Assembly: GCA_028274465.1 (NCBI GenBank)
Contig: CM051457.1
Span: 101,679,982-101,743,981 of the forward strand
Length of the DNA: 64,000 nucleotides
From: Plantago ovata
Taxonomy: Eukaryota > Streptophyta > Magnoliopsida > Lamiales > Plantaginaceae
Reading direction: 5' to 3'
Positions 1 through 12,751 of this stretch are shown one piece after another; positions within the stretch are counted from its first letter, which is position 1, and each line of letters starts with the position of its first letter. The notes under the pieces were generated by a model. It saw only the letters and a list, made by a program, of their open reading frames with translations, did not search any database and was not told where the DNA came from. The position numbers and the translations under genes were made by a program.

Positions 1-1167
1 ACAAGTATTGAAGACTTAGAAGATTCTGCGAATTGGTATCTATAAAGACACATTTTGGTCCGAAAGCAAAGTAACTCAGCAACTAGTTTGCTTAAGTGAA
101 AATCTTTATGACAGAGTAGGTTGATTGATCTGAGACTACTTATTGACTGCCATCACATTGACCTTGTTGATGAAACACAAAGCATTTGGGCTTCCAGTTT
201 GAAAGCATTAAATGCTCAGCAAGCCGTTCTGAAGACTGAAGAAAGAAGACAAGGCTGCTGATAGTGACAACACAACAAGATATAGTGACATCTCATGTTC
301 CAAGTCTGAGAATTCAAATTCAAACGGAACTATATATTGATACACTATAAATAGAGGACCTTAAGCTTTGGAGGAAGTGTGTCAACAACGTGATCAAACA
401 TTCACTTGTGCTTACAAACCTTCAAATCCTTTTCCATACTTACGAGCTTACTGATCCGTTCCAAGACATAAACTTGAAACAGAAGCTACTTGTGAAGAAG
501 TAGAATACTAGGCTTAGAAATTTGGCCAAGTGTTCTTTCTTCTAAACAAGGAATAGTCTTGACACCATAAACAAAATACTTGCTTACTGAGAAGTATTAT
601 CAAGTTGAATTTCTTAGATAACTTGACTTAACTGAAAATTTAATCTCAGTAATCTCTACCCAAACTTCTCTAACTGATAAAAACCACCTTCCAGACGTGT
701 TTTTCAAGGGGAACTACTTAACAAGTTGTGTTAAGGTAGTGTCCCAAGTTTGGTTGAGAACAAGGTTACCGTTCTTGGGTTGAGTTGGAAACAAAGCTTG
801 TTGCTTTGGTTTCTGAAATTCTAGTTTTTAGGAGTCGTAAGGAATCTCATCGCTTATAGTGAATTCAGTCCAGGATTGGACAAAGTGGATTAGTTGAGGG
901 TGATACCACTATAAAAGTGTATGTGTGATTTACTTTCAGCAAGCTATTTGTCTTTAACTTGTGTTTTTCAAACTTCTTATTGATAGACTGTTTTTGCTAC
1001 ACACTTAATTGTAAAAGTATTCCGCACTCTGACTTGTAAGTATCAACAAACACCACTTACTGAAAAGTAAGAACTGCTTGCTAAGAAATTTGTTTTAGAC
1101 ACGAAAAAGTTTTAAAATACTATTCACTCCCCCTCTAGTCTTTTACTTGTTGTCTAAGGGACCAACA
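1..1167 (+). mobile_element. Ty1/copia-type LTR, left end outside window
   Basis: This looks like the 3' part of a long LTR. A TATA-like CTATAAATAG lies near 345, long non-coding sequence follows, and the end carries the pyrimidine-rich ACTCCCCCTCTAG motif typical of copia (sirevirus-like) LTR ends, closing with CCAACA. No coding region of the element follows, so it is a solo LTR or the 3' LTR of an element lying outside the window. It is a fossil with no gene product. Age cannot be estimated without its partner LTR. Confidence 0.5.
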
Positions 1168-2764
1168 AGTTTATAGCTAAAAAATTAACCGATGGATGCA
1201 GGTGGACAACGGGTAAAATAAAAATTGGGTGCGGGTGGACAGCGGGTGAATGGCAAGCTAGACGATCAGTTTATTCTTTAATTTTTTTTCTTCTTGTGTA
1301 CACCCCTAGTACTTATATAGATCAGATAAGATTTTTAGATACCGTGTGAGATAATGAATTGTTCAGAATAACACTGTTTATTTAGTTCATTGAGTGGCTA
1401 ATGGACAACTGAACGGCCCGTCAACGCGCGCAAGTTGTCACTCTCCCATTCAGTAATGTAAATGAGAAATAAGATTTTTTCTAATACAAATTCGTTTTAA
1501 ACTATTGAAAAGGACGTTAAATCCTTTCTTGATTTATTACTTTTTGGGCGCCCTTACTATTTATTCATGGATTTGTGTCTATACGCTTAAATTTCAAAAC
1601 AATAAATGGCCGACTAGTGGTACGTAATATAATGATTAGATGCATGCAGTGTTTGGCGGATTTCATTGATTGGGTAATTCTAAGACCCCCAATCAATGTT
1701 CTAAACGGCTATCTTTTGGCAATTAACAGTTGCTCAGTTATGACCGTGTTTCTTTTTTTTAATTTGAACTTTAGCATGTTCACCTATAACGTGCAAACAC
1801 GCCAACTTAAACCACTGGCGTGTTTTTATATTAGCACTTTTCAGATTTTTTGACATCTAACATAGCTGAAGCCCATGTGACCATGTCTCTTTTTGGTCCA
1901 ATATGCATCCATTTTGTCGGTCCAGTATGATCAAATTTGAGACCCAATTTTGTTGTTATCAATTGAAATAATATTATGGTAGAAAAAAGCCAAAAAGGGG
2001 AAAGAAATACAAAAACTGATCGACTTCTCCTGTATGTTGCGCTGAAACAACGATCAAAACGGCCATAACGAAACTCTCCCAACTTTCTAGGTAAGAAGTT
2101 TATTGTCAAATTGTATGTTCAGTTGAATTTTGAGGTCATGTATTTGTGCTATATGTTGAAAATTTGTCTATTGTGTAAATTCTCACTACTCAACTGAATT
2201 TGGATATATATAGATGTATGAATTACTAATGTATATATTGAGTTGCTTTGGGGAACAATATTGTAATGAAGAAGATAAATGTTCAATTCTTTAATCCTGG
2301 AGAGTAAAATAATGGTTTTGTTAATTGTTACTTTTATATAGAGTAACTAATAAGATGAGTTTTGTTAATTATATAGGTTTGAATTTTGAATTTAGTGTTT
2401 TTATATACTAATGGTTCAAAATAGAGACTAGTTACTAGTGAACTTCTTCAAAACAAAGACTATATATTGCCAAAGCTGCTGAAACTGGCAGGACAAAACA
2501 GATTGATTTGAGTAGGATTAATTTTCATTGTTTGGTTAGTAGTTAGTACTAGATATATTGTTAGGTTCCTATTGTGAAATTATAACAATTTGCTCTAAGA
2601 TCTAATGTTCTACTTATATGGTACTATTTATAGTGCAGTAGCTTTGAAAGAACTTGAGGCTCATATGTGTGGGTCTGCTCTCTACCAATTTGTCTCTATT
2701 TTAACACATGAATAACATGCAACTAAATTGATGTTTCTTCTATTGTTTCTGCATTATATATAGG
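1168..2764. other. Intergenic, no gene recognised
   Basis: AT-rich sequence between the LTR and the hAT remnant. Short open frames exist but have no recognisable motif. The part from about 2100 on may be 5' non-coding sequence or an intron of the hAT element, because an acceptor-like TATATAG precedes the first coding-like stretch. Confidence 0.4.
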
Positions 2765-5390
2765 ATGAAGAGAAAGAAAGGAGGAACTAAGAAAATTCAA
2801 GAAATTGATAAAGGGTCGATCTTGACTTTTTTTAAACCAAGTGATACACCATCAACTAGTAAGGGGTCGGAGCCTTCATCTAATGTCAACGCTTCGAATT
2901 CGAAGGATACTTCATGATTACCCAATGTTTCCGGTCCAAATTCTAAGCGCCACTTGTATTCCAATGATGATGATAATCAACATCCATCCAAGCATCAAAG
3001 AGTTAAAATTGTGATCTTAGTTCCCTCGAACGGGATCTGGCTTTGCGCACTCCAATTTTGGAATTATCATGTTAACCAAAGGGATGAGATAAGGCGTGCT
3101 TATATCAAGATGGGACCATATTAACCAATCTTGAAATACCCGGGAAAAGTAGCAAAAGGGGGAAACTCACAAACTTTATTTCAATAAGAGAAGGTTTAGA
3201 ATTTACAAGTGGTTAGAGTATTCTCCTACACTAGATGCAACATTTTGCTTTCCATGTTGGCTCTTTCAAGAAGAGGTTCCTCGTTATCCTGCATTTACTG
3301 TTGATGGATATGAAAGTTGGAAATATGCGCATGGGCTACAAGGTGCTTTTGCACAACATAAGGGAGATTGTCCTACTTCATCACATAACAATGAAGAGAA
3401 CTCTATTGATACTTTGAATCATGTAGTTGGCCATGTTGACAAAGTGATAAATTTACAAAGTTCTGAAGAAAAGAAAAGGAACTGTACAAGGATTGGATCT
3501 ACAATAAAAGGGTGTTTGGTGGCTTACTTTGCAAGCTTGTGGATTGAGGGGACATAGGGAATCTGATACTTCAAAAAATCGAGGTAACCTCATAGAGATG
3601 ATAAAACTACTTCGAACCGTGAATGATGACATCAATGAAGTAGTTTTAGAAAGAGCTCCAAAAAATGCACAGTACACCTCACCAATGGTCCAAAATGATA
3701 TCTTGCAGATTCTTGGTAATGGGGTGAGAAATAAAATTCGTGAAGAAGTTGGAAATGCAAAATTTTGTATTCTAGTTGATGAAGCTAAGGACAACTCCAA
3801 CAAAGAACAAATGACTATTGTGTTGAGGTATGTCGATGTTAGTGGTTGTGTACAAGAGTGATTTTTCACTATAGTTCATATAGTTGGTACTACAGCTGCA
3901 ACACTTAAAAAAGCGATATCTAAAGTCCTCAATTGTCATAAGTTGAATATTCAGGACTTAATTACGAGGTCAAGGATATGATGGTGCAAGCAATATGTGG
4001 GGTGCATGGAATGGCTTTATTTCTAAAAGATTCTCCACATGCATATTACATACATTGTTTTGCTCATAAGCTACAATTAGCTTTGGTGGTTGCGGCTGAG
4101 AATGAGCCATCAATTTGGCTGTTCTTTTTAAAATTAGAAACCATAGTCAATTTGATTAAGGTCTCACCCAAAAGACACACCGAGTTACAATCTGCTCAAG
4201 CTATTGAAGTGGTAGAAATGGTACCTACGGATGAACGTGAGAAACTAGTAGAGGGGCTAACCAACTTGGTACTCTATAGAGGGTTGGGAAAACTCGTTGG
4301 AGTTCTAATTTTGATTCGACTTGTAGCTTGATAGATATGTTTGGTGCTGTGATTACTGTTCTAAAGCATATGATGACTGAAGCAAGTTCTAATGCTACTC
4401 GAGGGGAGGCTGCGGGTTCTTTGGGGAAGATGAAAACATTTGATTTCGTATTCATCTTACACTTGATGAATAAAAACAATGGGTATTACAGATTTGCTTT
4501 GTAAAGCCTTGCTACTTAAATCTAATTTGGACAATTTGAATGCAATGAGATTTGTCACAAGTACAAAATAATTTATGAATTCCTTGTGATCAGATGACTT
4601 TGACATTCTTCTAGAGCTTGTGCAATCAGTTTGTGTTAAACATGACATTGAGATACCTCATGTGAATGTTACTTATATGGATGCTATACGACGATCATCT
4701 CAAGAATCCAATGGGCACCGCTATCGGTTTGATGTTCAATATTGCAATTGAATATCAAGTACAAGAGATCAGTAGTAGATTCAATGAGGGGGCAATGGAG
4801 CTTCTCAAACTCAGCACTGCCTTGGAACCCAATGATGATTACAAATTTTTTGAGGTTCATAATCAATTTACCCCATTAACTCCTTTTTCTTTCTTGCTTT
4901 CTTTCTTCTTTTCTTCTTTCTTCTTTTATTTATTTATTTATTTATTTGGAACAATTAATTCTTTAGTTTCTCATTTTAGAAATATTTTTATTTCAGGTAG
5001 ATCAGATTTGTACCCTTGCTGAAAAATTTTATCCTCAAGATTTTAGCAGACATGATATGCATGTTCTGAGATTCCAATTGGAAAGTTACAAGTCTGTTAT
5101 TAGCTATGATGATAGGTTTTATAACTTGTGTTTTTTTTATCAAAATTGTGCCAGAGATTATTTCAGACTAAAAATGCACAACTTTACAACTTGGTTGATA
5201 GATGATACGCCTTGCGTTAACACTTCCAGTTTCTACTGCTTCAGCAGAGAAGTCCTTTTCAGCTATGAAAACTTGCCAAAACTCTTCTTCGGAATAAAAT
5301 GGGAAAAGGACTCTTAGGAGATTCAATGAGTGTGTACATTGAGAGATACTTAGCTAACAATATCAGTGAAGATTAGATCATTGATAGTTT
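2765..5390 (+). pseudogene. Decayed hAT transposase gene (TTF-type zinc finger, DUF4371-like)
   Basis: Remnant of an autonomous hAT-superfamily DNA transposon of the ZMYM/TTF-finger type. In order there is a Lys-rich start with ILTFFKP; a TTF-type finger region near 3204-3276 (KWLEYSP, FCFPCWLF); a DUF4371-like stretch at 3529-3861 with CILVDEAKD; the GQGYDGASNM motif near 3965; and IHCFAHKLQLAL near 4050. The C-terminal hAT dimerisation motif PVSTASAEKSFSAMK is near 5225. The frame is broken by several stops and shifts (a stop near 2916, shifts around 3530, 3860, 3965 and 4330), so no transposase can be made. No terminal inverted repeats or 8-bp target duplication were found, so the true element ends are unknown. 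Confidence 0.8.
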
Positions 5391-5818
5391 TTACAAAATG
5401 AAGAACGTAGAGCACACCTCATGTAATAGATTTCATTATTGTTTTGCATCTAACTTTTTGTTGAGACTTAATTAATTATGTATGACATTTGATTATGACT
5501 TCTTCTCATTGGCACTCGATGATATATGTTTTGAATTGCTATTGAACCTTTACCTTAAGGTATTGTTATTTTGCAAATTAATTATGTCACATGTTCAAAG
5601 ATTTCGGTGTATTTTAAAAATCGTGGAAAAGTTTTCGAAACAAGATAATTTTTTATTTTTTATTTTTATTTTTAATGTAATTGAACACAAGGCTACAAGA
5701 GGGGACTTAGTTAAATGACTCGATTTTTTTGTTACGCTTTCCAATGCTCTGTTTTGTACCAAATCAATAACAACACTTTGACATAATATCCACCTCGCCC
5801 AAGTTCATAAGCATAAGC

Positions 5819-8800
5819 ATGGCGGAGATACGGTGTTTAGGGGTGATCGGAGGCGGCCAGATGGGCTCCGGCATCGCTCAACTCGCCGCCGTCAACGGCC
5901 TCCAAGTCTATCTCCACGACGCCGATCCTCAAGCTCTCTCCAAAGCTCACAATTCCATTTCTTCCAGGATCCAAAACCTTGTCTCTAAATCCCAACTCTC
6001 CAAGGTCCCCATTTTTTATTTCCACCCATATCATCATCATAGTACATGTTATTGTTAACTTGCTTGTTCAAGAATTTGGGTTTTCATTGTTAATGATAAG
6101 TATGTGATTCATTTTGCCACATGTTAACTACTAGCTTAGTCAAGATTACCTTATTAGGTTTCCATATTTAATGAACAAGTATGAGTTGAATTATGCTTTT
6201 GCACTATGTGATTGATTTTGCTGTATATGGACTAGTACTAGCATAGTCAACTATTCCATATTGGGGTTTCATTGTTAATAAGAAAACTACATGTGGGATT
6301 TCTTGGTTTGTAGCTTGTATGTGATTGATTTTGCCATTTGCTTATATAGGAAAAAGGTGCTGAAGCTATTAGGAATTTGATATGTACATCAAGTGTGGAT
6401 GACTTTCGCCCTGTCGATATGGTGATTGAGGCTATTGTGGAGTCTGAGGAGGTTAAGAAGAAGTTGTTTGTTCAATTGGATAATATTGTCAAAAAATCAG
6501 CAATCTTGGCATCAAATACCAGCTCTATTTCGATTACTCGTTTGGCAACTGCAACCACTCGGCCTAGCCAGGTTTGCTCTCTCTCATTTGATTTCAGCAC
6601 CTTGTTTCATGCCAATGGTTTACAGTTACGTTTGGGATTTTAGTTTAGCTACGTTTAGTTATAACAATTTAATTTCCATGATGCCAATGTAAAGTCCAGC
6701 ACCTTGTTTCATGCCAAAGTATGTTACAGAAGAACGAAACTCTTCGAGTTGAAAATGGTGGTAAAGTCCATGATAATCTATAGTCCAAGGGATTTATGAT
6801 TCCATCAACTACTTCTGGAAACTCTTCGAGTTGAAAAATGGTGTTTGTTACCATCTAGTATCCTGAATTCCTGATTTACCTTAAAAGACTAGTATAGGAA
6901 CATTGAACATAGTCTTATTTATGGTAAAAACGATAGGATTAGGTTTCTGTTAAGGAAAATACAGGTTTTCAAGATGATATCTTTAATGCCCTTGTTTGGA
7001 CAAAAGACCGTAAGCTTAGTGCATAGAACTTATATCTGCATGCGATCTGGAAGAAGTACGGATAAATCAGTATGACGTATATGCTAAATCTCTGTTCTTT
7101 CGTCAACTTAAGACATTCCTGTTTAGAATATGACCAGAAACAGAGTAACGTAACAAGTTAAAGTACCCTTGAAGGACAGATTGTTCCGAGACCATATTGT
7201 TATGATGGATGAAGATGTCATTTCATGCAGCCACTTTTGGAAAACCTATGGCTTTGCAATATTGGTTCAGTCATGGTCTTTTTCCTTCCAGGTTGATGGC
7301 TAAGTTGCTAGATAATGGTCCTTAAACTTGCATTTGTCAAAGCTCCAGTTTGGTGGATGGGTTAAATGGTGGTAGCACAAGAGTCTTGGGGATTAATAGG
7401 TGGGGGTTTCTGATCTTGCATACAAATTTGGACCTTTGTCTCCATAAACACTACTTCTCAAGTACTGGTACACAAACAAGTTGAAGATTAGAGAACTACT
7501 GTGGGTATTTTGTTTGACCAACGTTTCTATGGATACGCATCTGGAGTAACAATTAGTATCTCGTGATTTCTGGTGGTATACATCTAGCTACCAACTCAGT
7601 ACATTGTTCAAATTCTGCAGTCATGTTGTACCTTTAGGAAGAAAGTAAATATTTCATTCCATGTTGTACATTTTAGGCACAATCATCAAGTTGTCTCAAG
7701 ACACTCAATACAGACCTACAACCAGCTCCATGCATAACAGTGGCACTCGTGAGTCCAGGTAGCTAGATACTTGATAGGGCAATAAATTTTAACTATAGAC
7801 ACTGTAGTACAGCACACTAAGAACCCAAAGCCGTTCTCATACCATTTCTTACCTTATACGTTAGCTTATCTATGTTTATTAATGCATTTTGATCTCAATA
7901 TCATTAGGAGTGAGTCTGCTGAGGTCTGGGGAAGGAGTATCCCTTAGGGCAGAGCCATTCGACCAGGTGCTAACTCCTAAGGATGTTAGCCCTCAGTGCA
8001 GAAGACTATATTATATTGACACGAGTAAGAAACAGTATTTCATTATAGGATCAATCTATAATCAGAATTCTCTGTGTTACCAAATACATTCAGGAGGGCT
8101 TCATTAATCAGCCACATAAATTCTCCCCTTATCTTGCAAGCACCATTCCTAATCTTTCATACCTGATGATAGGCCAGACAAGAGTCAATCAACATCACCT
8201 GCGTAAATTAAAATGGCCAAGGTGCATTGTTGTCCTCCTTATTCTCCGGGTATAATTTCCCAATAGTAAATTGTTACTCATTTGACCTGGTGATAAGCGA
8301 GTAAGAGGACTAAAATCGGAAGAAAGGAAACCAACCTCACAACATTTCCATGCACAGGTCAACTTCTCCTCTTCTAGCCTTTCTGCTGTCATTTATCCCT
8401 TGCATATGTATGCAAATGTGTCAGACACAACCTTCATATAATAGCCAACTATAACAGTTTCATGTAGACATATACTACTCTCAATAACAAAGATACCTGT
8501 TTTCGAGCTTAATGCACCGTGTGCTTTGTTCACATGTTGCTTATTCTTGACCTTTTGTTTTGATTTCACAACATGCAACACATATATTTCTTTTCTGATG
8601 GACCCTCAAAAGGATTTTAGTGTATCGAGTATCTAGCAAGTGTCACATCCATCTTGTTCATAATGAAACTAGTGTATGAATCAGAAACTGACTGAAGAAC
8701 AATATAGTAAGACATGCTTCTCAAATGTGAAGCCAGGAAACCTCTTGATTAGGCCTATCTTCTTCAACACATGGGGAGGAGTGACCTTTCCACATTGGGC

Positions 8801-10863
8801 AATTTACACCTATAAAGCTCCTTCATTACCTCATACATCTCTGTAAAGGACTGTGATATGAATCGAAAACAGTTTGTAGTTGATTCCTATCACAGTCTTG
8901 TACAGGGATGTATGAGGTAGCGAAGGAGCTCTTTAGGTGTAAACTGTCTGAAGTGGAATGGTCACTCCTTCCTATGTTCTGAAGATGATAGCATATGCCT
9001 AATCGAGAGGTTTGACATTCTTGGCTTCAATTTTGAGAAGCATATCTCGGCTATGTTGTTCTTTAGTCACTTTCTGATTCATATACTAGTTTCATTTTGA
9101 ACTGCAATATGAACAAGATGGATGAATGTGATGCTTTCTTAGCTACTCAACATGCTCAAATCCTTTGGGGGTTCCATCACAAAGGAAGACGTGTTGCATG
9201 TTGATTAATCTTCTAAGCCAAACCAAAAGGGAATGAATAAGCGAAAAGTGAAGTCTAACAAAGGTTCGAGAGGCTTGGCCTTGAAGCGTAGAGGTGGGAG
9301 CCAAAAGAGGGCGAGACTTCCAAAGCATGTGTTTCTCAACTACAAGCAGAAGGAGAAAAAGATATTGGAGGTTGTTCACAACCGGTCTAGGCATAGGGTG
9401 CCTCAAGCTAAAAAATATCTATCTTTGTTATTGAGGCATATTAAAAATGTGTGACTGTGAGCCACAACCATCATCTGATACCCACCTATAAGAGTTGGAT
9501 GTTGACATATATTAGAAGAGGTGAGATTAACCTGTGTCCCTAATTTTTTACCTGCCACACTTGGTGCTGTTCTTCTGCTGCTGATTAGTGTTTATTACCT
9601 GTTGTGGAACCTTTTCCCTAACCCGCCACACGACAGGCAAAAATCTGGCCACCACTGACTACTTTCATTGTGTTAGCAACTGATGATTGTGTATCTACTC
9701 ATGTCATCTTTCTGCATGTTGTAAGCCTTAGGTCAAAATTGTCCTGGACTATCATAGAAATCCTTACTAATCACAATGATTTAGAGGCCAGGCAATCCGT
9801 TCGCAGAAGCAATTTTGAATTCTGAACCCCTGTTGCACTTTTAATACCTTTCTCATCTGCAGGTAATAGGAATGCATTTTATGAATCCTCCACCTGTTAT
9901 GAAGCTCGTTGAAATCATCAGAGGAGCTAATACGTCAGATGAGACGTTCAATGCCACTAAAGTCTTGGCAGAGAGGTACTGAAACAAGCACTTTTCTTGA
10001 TCTATATAATGCAATTCTCCTTGAGAGTGCAATTTTCCAATAAAAAGAAATAAGTAACTTGATTGTTCTGTCAATTGGTACATTGTTTACTTTGCCATGT
10101 AGACGGCTTTCTTTGAGTCCTCCCAAATGTCTCATTCCCATGTTTATACCCAAATGTATGTATTAACTTGCTCAAGTAGAGCAATTTCTAAGTTGATTTC
10201 TTTAGATATATTCTGTTAGTTGATAGAGCTTCAGAATGATCTTGAGATTATTTATCAGAAAAACGTGGCAAAGTTGATAGTGTAGCTCCAATTTCATCAT
10301 AGCTCTTTCCCTGGCATTTTGATGCATCTGGATTAGTTGGCAGTATGAACGTAACTACGTAAGTCTAGGTTAACGTGAACAGAAATAAGATCGTAACGTG
10401 ATGGAAAGTTAACTCGAGTTACTGAAGCTAATTGTGATCTCATCATCAGTTCATTACCACTTCCCATTTCTCAACCAATTTGTTTTGCAGGTTGGGCAAG
10501 ACAGTGATTTGCTCTAATGATTTTTCCGGTTTTGTTGTAAACCGGATTCTAATGCCAATGATAAATGAAGCATTTTACACCCTCTATACGGGCGTTGCCA
10601 CCAAAGAAGACATCGATACAGGAATGAAGCTGGGAACAAACCATCCTATGGGCCCATTACAACTTGCAGACCACATTGGACTCGACGTTTGCTTATCTAT
10701 CATGAAAGTCCTCCATGCTGGGCTCGGTGATAGTAAGTATTCACCGTGCCCTCTCCTTGTGCAGTATGTTGATGCCGGTCGCCTTGGTAGGAAAAAAGGC
10801 GTCGGTGTTTACGAATATGGTGGTAATTCATCGAAGCAAATAAAGCAATCATCTCGACTATAA
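5819..10863 (+). CDS. 3-hydroxybutyryl-CoA dehydrogenase-like, peroxisomal
   Basis: NAD-dependent 3-hydroxyacyl-CoA dehydrogenase family protein, expected to interconvert 3-hydroxyacyl- and acetoacyl-CoA. Four exons splice cleanly: 5819-6004, 6350-6571, 9863-9975 and 10491-10863 (phases 0, 0, 2), giving 297 residues, close to the usual size of the family. Residues 8-18 form the Rossmann glycine loop ([11 protein letters not shown]). [10 protein letters not shown] follows, then the catalytic-histidine motif GMHFMNPPP (His about 141), and exon 4 carries the C-terminal domain with [11 protein letters not shown]. The last three residues are SRL, a canonical PTS1 peroxisomal import signal, so action in the peroxisome is inferred. 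The start codon was chosen because the glycine loop begins eight residues later, as expected. Intron 2 is unusually long (3.3 kb) and holds a foldback. The region downstream of 5819 is GC-richer than the surroundings, as in other expressed plant genes. No clear TATA box was seen. Confidence 0.9.
8641..9134. repeat. Large imperfect inverted repeat (foldback) in intron
   Basis: Two arms, 8641-8864 and 8882-9134, are reverse complements along nearly their full length with scattered mismatches and one extra block of about 25 bases in the right arm. They are separated by a 17-base loop. By eye the identity is around 80 percent. The stem closes with GACTGTGATA pairing with TATCACAGTC. The transcript of the host dehydrogenase gene would carry this as a hairpin of more than 200 pairs. 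It could be a foldback transposon or an inverted duplication of the kind that seeds young MIRNA or siRNA loci. No match to a known miRNA was recognised. Confidence 0.85.
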
Positions 10864-10967
10864 ACTTCCAGGAGCTTTAGTCCTGAAGTTTCTTAATGAT
10901 TGCTTTCCATCAATGTAGTTCAGAGTAAAATGACCTTTAATGTAAGATAATCAGTTCAGTGCACCTT

Positions 10968-10973
10968 AATAAA
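10968..10973 (+). terminator. Poly(A) signal AATAAA
   Basis: Canonical AATAAA about 105 bases after the stop codon of the dehydrogenase-like gene, a usual distance for a plant near-upstream element. Confidence 0.45.
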
Positions 10974-11742
10974 GCTGTACAGTTCATCACTGTATTTGTG
11001 CTTTACCCTGTTGGTTAAATCGAAATAGATTGCTGTCAATTGATTGAACCTTAGGCTAGAAATTAAAGGAGATGTGCATGTCCTTTTCATAGCTGCCGTG
11101 AAAGTTGAAAAATGGTGACTGGCAGTAGTCTGATAGTTGTCAATATTGTCTATATGTTCCTTTTTTGATCCACCAGACACATTCATTAATTTGGGCTGAT
11201 TTCCAGGGAAAGAGTCTATCTTGAGCTGTCAAGACTCGAGTGCTTATCTTGTTTAATTTTTTTTAATTAACCTACTTTATATCGGTTTAGCAAAACTAGC
11301 TGATACATACATTCAGGTTGCTGATTTTGACTAAGCAGCTGGCAACTGATAAACTAGCTGATTAGTTGGGTGAATCTGAAAGCTGATAAGCTAGTTTGGC
11401 CCGCGAAAACGTGTGTATGGGCAATAATTAGTATAGGACCTTGATGAAGGTTGAAAAAAATGTCTCCAAGGACACCCCACCATGAGGTCCAACAAACACT
11501 ATACACTGGTGTCTTGTTGCACATGATGGCTGGCATGTGATGTGAAAGTGACTCAACTGGAATCCAATGTGTAAAGTTGCTTACTTGTTTCTTAAAAAAA
11601 GGTGACTCCCTCTAGTAGTAGACTAGTAGTAGTGTAACAATATAGTAGTAGAGAAAGGCAACTTTAAAACCTGCTTTACCTCTTCTAGTCTCATACATTC
11701 CTCCTGTCAGAAAAAACATTTGAGTCAGTAGCACAAGAAGGA
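10974..11742. other. Intergenic, short AGCTGAT repeats
   Basis: No gene seen. Between 11285 and 11395 short direct and inverted copies of CTAGCTGAT / AGCTAG recur. Near 11610-11660 there is a TAGTAG-rich stretch. The last 100 bases probably contain the promoter and leader of the small gene at 11743. Confidence 0.35.
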
Positions 11743-11919
11743 ATGAAGTTTCTATTTCAGTGCCCTTGCTGTTCTTGTTTCTGTTTTGTCAAGCCTAAGA
11801 AAGGCGCTCCCAAGGACAAAAAAGCAGAAGCACCACCAGCCAAAAAAGCTGAAGCTCCTGCACCAGCCAAAAAAGCAGCAGAAGTTGCACCTGTTGAGAA
11901 AGAAACCAAGGCAGATTAA
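11743..11919 (+). CDS. Small protein, Cys-rich start and Lys/Ala/Pro tail
   Basis: 58 residues starting MKFLFQCPCCSCFCF. Five cysteines lie within residues 7-14, and the rest is a highly charged Lys/Ala/Pro tail with repeats of AKKAEAPAP and AKKAAEVAP, ending KETKAD. There is no intron. The clustered cysteines next to hydrophobic residues suggest S-acylation and membrane attachment, or metal binding; both are inference. The tail looks intrinsically disordered. Codon use is gene-like, and the repeat-rich Lys-Ala tail is unlikely to stay open by chance. I do not recognise a named family. It could be a small metallothionein-like or lineage-specific peptide gene. Confidence 0.6.
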   Translation: MKFLFQCPCCSCFCFVKPKKGAPKDKKAEAPPAKKAEAPAPAKKAAEVAPVEKETKAD

Positions 11920-12513
11920 GTGACATCTGCATTATCTTGGATCAAAATTCTCAACCAAGTATGAATAAGTAACTCCTCTTCTACTTTCTGCTCTTGTATG
12001 CAAGTAGTCTTGTATCAACTACCAAAATGTACTTATTTTCTTTCGATTTTTAGATTATGTGTTATGTTGATCTGGTCTCGATGTTACCGTCTATTGATGG
12101 ATTAAGCTTACATTTTCGTCTAATTTTGAGATTCTCTGGCTCAATTGCCTGCCAGAGATGCTGATAATAATTGTTCTTCATCCAAGAAAAAGGAATGTAC
12201 TACTTTTTCTTTTCTCTTGCATCATATCTATCTATACTTTGTTGAGTTGAACTGTGGAGCTCTCATAGTTGTTACTATAGAATGGCTGGCTATTGCGGCG
12301 AAGCGTCATTGTTCTACGTAGCAATCATGAAATCTATTTTATCCATAGCGAAGTATGTACTAGAACACTAGTAGAATATATCGGTATATAGCTTTTTTTC
12401 TTTTTTTTCCGTTAATGATGTTGGAAAATGAGTGCTAGCTTTCAGGTGCACTGACACTCCATTTCCAATCCCGTGTCATAACCTCCCGAATGTTGTACTA
12501 GTACAGATATGTA
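11920..12513. other. Intergenic
   Basis: Probably the 3' UTR of the small gene followed by AT-rich sequence. No coding or RNA feature recognised. Confidence 0.3.
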
Positions 12514-12751
12514 CTACTTCCTCCGTTTCATTAATAACTTCCTAAGGGAACTATTCATGCGACTTTTGACCACGTATAACTTTTAAATTAAACTGTATCA
12601 ATATAAATTAGAAGTTGATTATGAAAATATACTCCATTTAATTTTATAATATAATTTTACTATATTTTCTCTAATGTAATTTAGGAGTTATACGTGGTCA
12701 AAGATAGCGATGAATAGTACCCTTAGGAAGTTATTAATGAAATGGAGGTAG
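12514..12751. mobile_element. Stowaway-like MITE (Tc1/mariner)
   Basis: A 238-bp non-coding element. The ends CTACTTCCTCCGTTTC and GAAATGGAGGTAG are inverted repeats that continue inward for over 30 bases (ATTAATAACTTCCTAAGG with its complement), flanked by TA on both sides. The CTCC(C/T)TCCGT-type end and TA target are the Stowaway signature. Confidence 0.85.

Noticed and set aside
8770-8990. Resemblance of the foldback arms (ATGGGGAGGAGTGACC / GGTCACTCCTTCCTATG) to the miR482/2118 precursor
   Set aside because: Only the general GGGAGGA/TCCTTCC pattern agrees; the 22-nt core does not match, so no miRNA family was assigned.
9233-9454. 73-residue basic open frame inside intron 2 of the dehydrogenase-like gene
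   Set aside because: No recognised motif, no splice context, and it lies inside an intron next to repeats; probably chance.
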